A DNA stretch of 64,000 nt from the NCBI GenBank assembly GCA_051294375.1, contig CM119266.1:11415113-11479112 (forward strand), in the 5' to 3' direction. The DNA comes from Paraspadella gotoi. Its lineage: Eukaryota; Chaetognatha. Within the stretch, counting starts at the first letter, position 1, and each line of letters begins with the position of its first letter. Below are positions 62,526-64,000 of the stretch, piece by piece. A program made the translations under genes and the position numbers. The notes under the pieces are model-generated. The model did not search any database, was not told the origin of the DNA, and worked only from the letters and a program-made list of their open reading frames with translations.

Positions 62526-62621
62526 GCTCCAGGGTGAGGTTCGAACTCAACAACCTCCGCATTGCTCGCCACGTTACTGCATATAAGTACGGCGCGCGTG
62601 AACGATTGCGCCACTTGGAGC
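62526..62621 (-). pseudogene. Damaged tRNA-Ile(UAU) copy
   Basis: Recognisable match to the three intact tRNA-Ile(UAU) genes, with extra bases in the acceptor stem (CCAAGTGG), T arm (GTTGAGTTCG) and T stem (CTCACCCTGG) and a changed D arm (GTTCACGCGCG). The TAT anticodon and the intron are still visible. Either a pseudogene or a genuine tRNA in a badly sequenced stretch; the errors are all single-base insertions or small changes. Confidence 0.8.
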
Positions 62622-62726
62622 TACGTCAGGTGGATCGCAAAAATATTTTATCAGAATATACCCCTTTGGCACATTTCCGGTTCTTTACTATCACTTTCAA
62701 GTTACTCTCTCTTCTCTCTTCTCTCT

Positions 62727-62795
<69 letters not shown>

Positions 62796-62800
62796 CTCAC

Positions 62801-62953
62801 AATCACGTCGTGAATCCGTGAACCTTCTCCCCTTTGCGTTTGACTTCGTCCTTCAAGAAGTTGAACTCGGGACTTCTGGAAATGTCGATTCGTCCCGGAC
62901 GCATCTTTGACGGTGCGAAGAACCTCCGCCGCTTTCGTCAAGTTGCTCGTATC
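62801..62953 (-). CDS. Candidate exon, Ser/Thr/Arg-rich, unrecognised
   Basis: 153 bases (51 codons) between a pyrimidine-rich acceptor ending CTCCAAG and a consensus donor GTGAGT. The only frame open across it reads DTSNLTKAAEVLRTVKDASG, then TNRHFQKSRVQLLEGRSQTQ, phase 0 at both ends, matching exon 63648-63491. Another frame contains RPGRIDISRSPEFNFLKDEV and KRKGEKVHGFTT, which looks equally protein-like but is closed at both ends. Confidence 0.35.
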
Positions 62954-63142
62954 CTTGGAGCGAAAGTTGAGGGAAGCAGACAATCGAGGTTTAGTTTTAT
63001 TATGATTCGGTATTGATTAACTTCTAGGTACTAGAATCCGTAGATCATCTCCAACAATTTAACTAAGGGAGGAGACTGGAAATGAGTAACATCGCTGGAG
63101 TATCAAGCCATCAGAATCCAAATCGGATCGGATTGTAATAAT

Positions 63143-63176
<34 letters not shown>

Positions 63177-63245
63177 TAATAATAATAATAATATAATAAT
63201 AATAATATAAATAATACGATAATAATAGATATAATAATAATAATG
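63143..63245. repeat. (ATA)n trinucleotide repeat
   Basis: Impure AAT/ATA repeats over about 100 bases. Confidence 0.93.
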
Positions 63246-63490
63246 GTATAACTATAATTTATAAATGTTTCAAGAAAAGGTTTACTATTTTTAAAGTCCA
63301 ATAAAGAAATAAATTCTTGCAATATCTGTGCGTTCGGGCGCCTCGTCATAATCAATACATTAAAACATGTATGTAACACAACCGTCAACAAAAAGTAAAG
63401 CTGACATTTTAGCGTTTACACCCACTGCGTTCCTCGAATAACTTTCGTCATCTCCCCCCTAAACCAACCACCCCTACCACCCCTCTCAAC

Positions 63491-63648
63491 CCAACTCTTC
63501 ACGACCATCATCGTCGTAATAACGAGCCCTAGCGCGACCGTTACAATGGGAATCAACGCGTTTCGTCGACGCCGTTTACCAGGAGACAACGCCGTCGTCG
63601 CGCCCGTACCGACGATGATGGAGTCCCGGCCGAACCGCGAAATTGGTT
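63491..63648 (-). CDS. Candidate exon with a transmembrane segment
   Basis: 158 bases, minus strand, from a T-rich acceptor to a possible donor GTTGAG. It reads PISRFGRDSIIVGTGATTAL, a basic patch SPGKRRRRN, then a hydrophobic stretch ALIPIVTVALGLVITTMM followed by VVKSW. Basic patch before a single helix would suit a type II or signal-anchor protein. No start codon in the exon. Its phase 0 end matches exon 62953-62801. Family not recognised. Confidence 0.4.
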
Positions 63649-63913
63649 CTTTTTTTTAAAAAAAGAAAAAACCTTTTCCGCAAGAAACCGAGGACGAAAA
63701 GGAGGCGGGGAAAATGGGTCCGTCTTTCGTTCAGAGAACGCAGGGAAAGACGGCATTTCTTGAGAAATGCACGACGAAAGAAAAAAAAAAGAAACAGCGA
63801 CTCGGAAATGGGGGTTGGAATAACAAGACCCGGTTTCGCCCCTCGGAGTTGACCGGCCAGCGAGCCGGCTGTTAACGTCGCCGTCTATCGGCGGATTTCG
63901 CACTTGGCGGTTT

Positions 63914-63944
63914 CTCTCTCTTTTTCTCTCTCTCTCCTCTCTCT

Positions 63945-64000
<56 letters not shown>
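63914..64000. repeat. CT-rich microsatellite at the window edge
   Basis: CT repeats with TT and CC interruptions, continuing beyond the window. Confidence 0.95.

Overview
Animal nuclear DNA from a draft genome assembly. The evidence is multi-exon genes with GT-AG introns, an animal set of families (TMEM63 channel, GT49 glycosyltransferase, LDLa-trypsin protease), intron-bearing tRNA-Ile(UAU) genes, SINE-like repeats and a BEL/Pao retroelement relic. Exons are GC-rich (GCG, GAC, CGC codons) while introns are AT-rich and crowded with (CT)n/(GA)n microsatellites. That combination, and a trypsin-type zymogen with LDLa modules, suggests an invertebrate, perhaps an arthropod; I cannot name the species. 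Fifteen N gaps interrupt the window, many inside or beside CT tracts, and several stretches carry single-base indels typical of poorly polished long-read sequence. Layout: 1.1-1.3 kb, last coding exon of an unrecognised minus-strand gene with an acidic tail; 2.98-3.05 kb, an orphan plus-strand exon; 3.4-23.1 kb, a TMEM63/OSCA-like channel gene on the minus strand, 13 recognisable exons, start codon not found. One ~10 kb intron of it (7.9-18.1 kb) holds a large inverted repeat (7.96/10.16 kb) and a decayed BEL/Pao element (about 10.2-15.1 kb, reliable 12.8-14.7 kb). From 25.4 to 37.3 kb a plus-strand GT49 (B4GAT1/LARGE-type) glycosyltransferase, whose two central exons are present twice (29.45-30.8 and 32.03-33.38 kb). 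From 38.9 to 43.0 kb an intact nine-exon plus-strand gene encodes a 571-residue secreted, LDLa-containing trypsin-like serine protease; its introns hold a tRNA-Ile gene, a tRNA-like SINE and an unexplained array of nested hairpins. From 43.8 to about 53 kb a minus-strand gene for an acidic, Ala/Ser-rich protein of unknown function; a ~4 kb block of it, with its tRNA-Ile gene, occurs twice (45.8-49.9 and 50.3-54.2 kb). From 59.4 to 63.65 kb there are splice-site-bounded candidate exons of another minus-strand gene. The genes are not a functional cluster: a mechanosensitive channel, a Golgi glycosyltransferase and a secreted protease are ordinary neighbours in an animal genome. The most unusual signals are the hairpin array at 40221-40481, the two error-marked duplications, the inverted repeat with a shared CT tract, and the use of CT microsatellites as splice-acceptor pyrimidine tracts.
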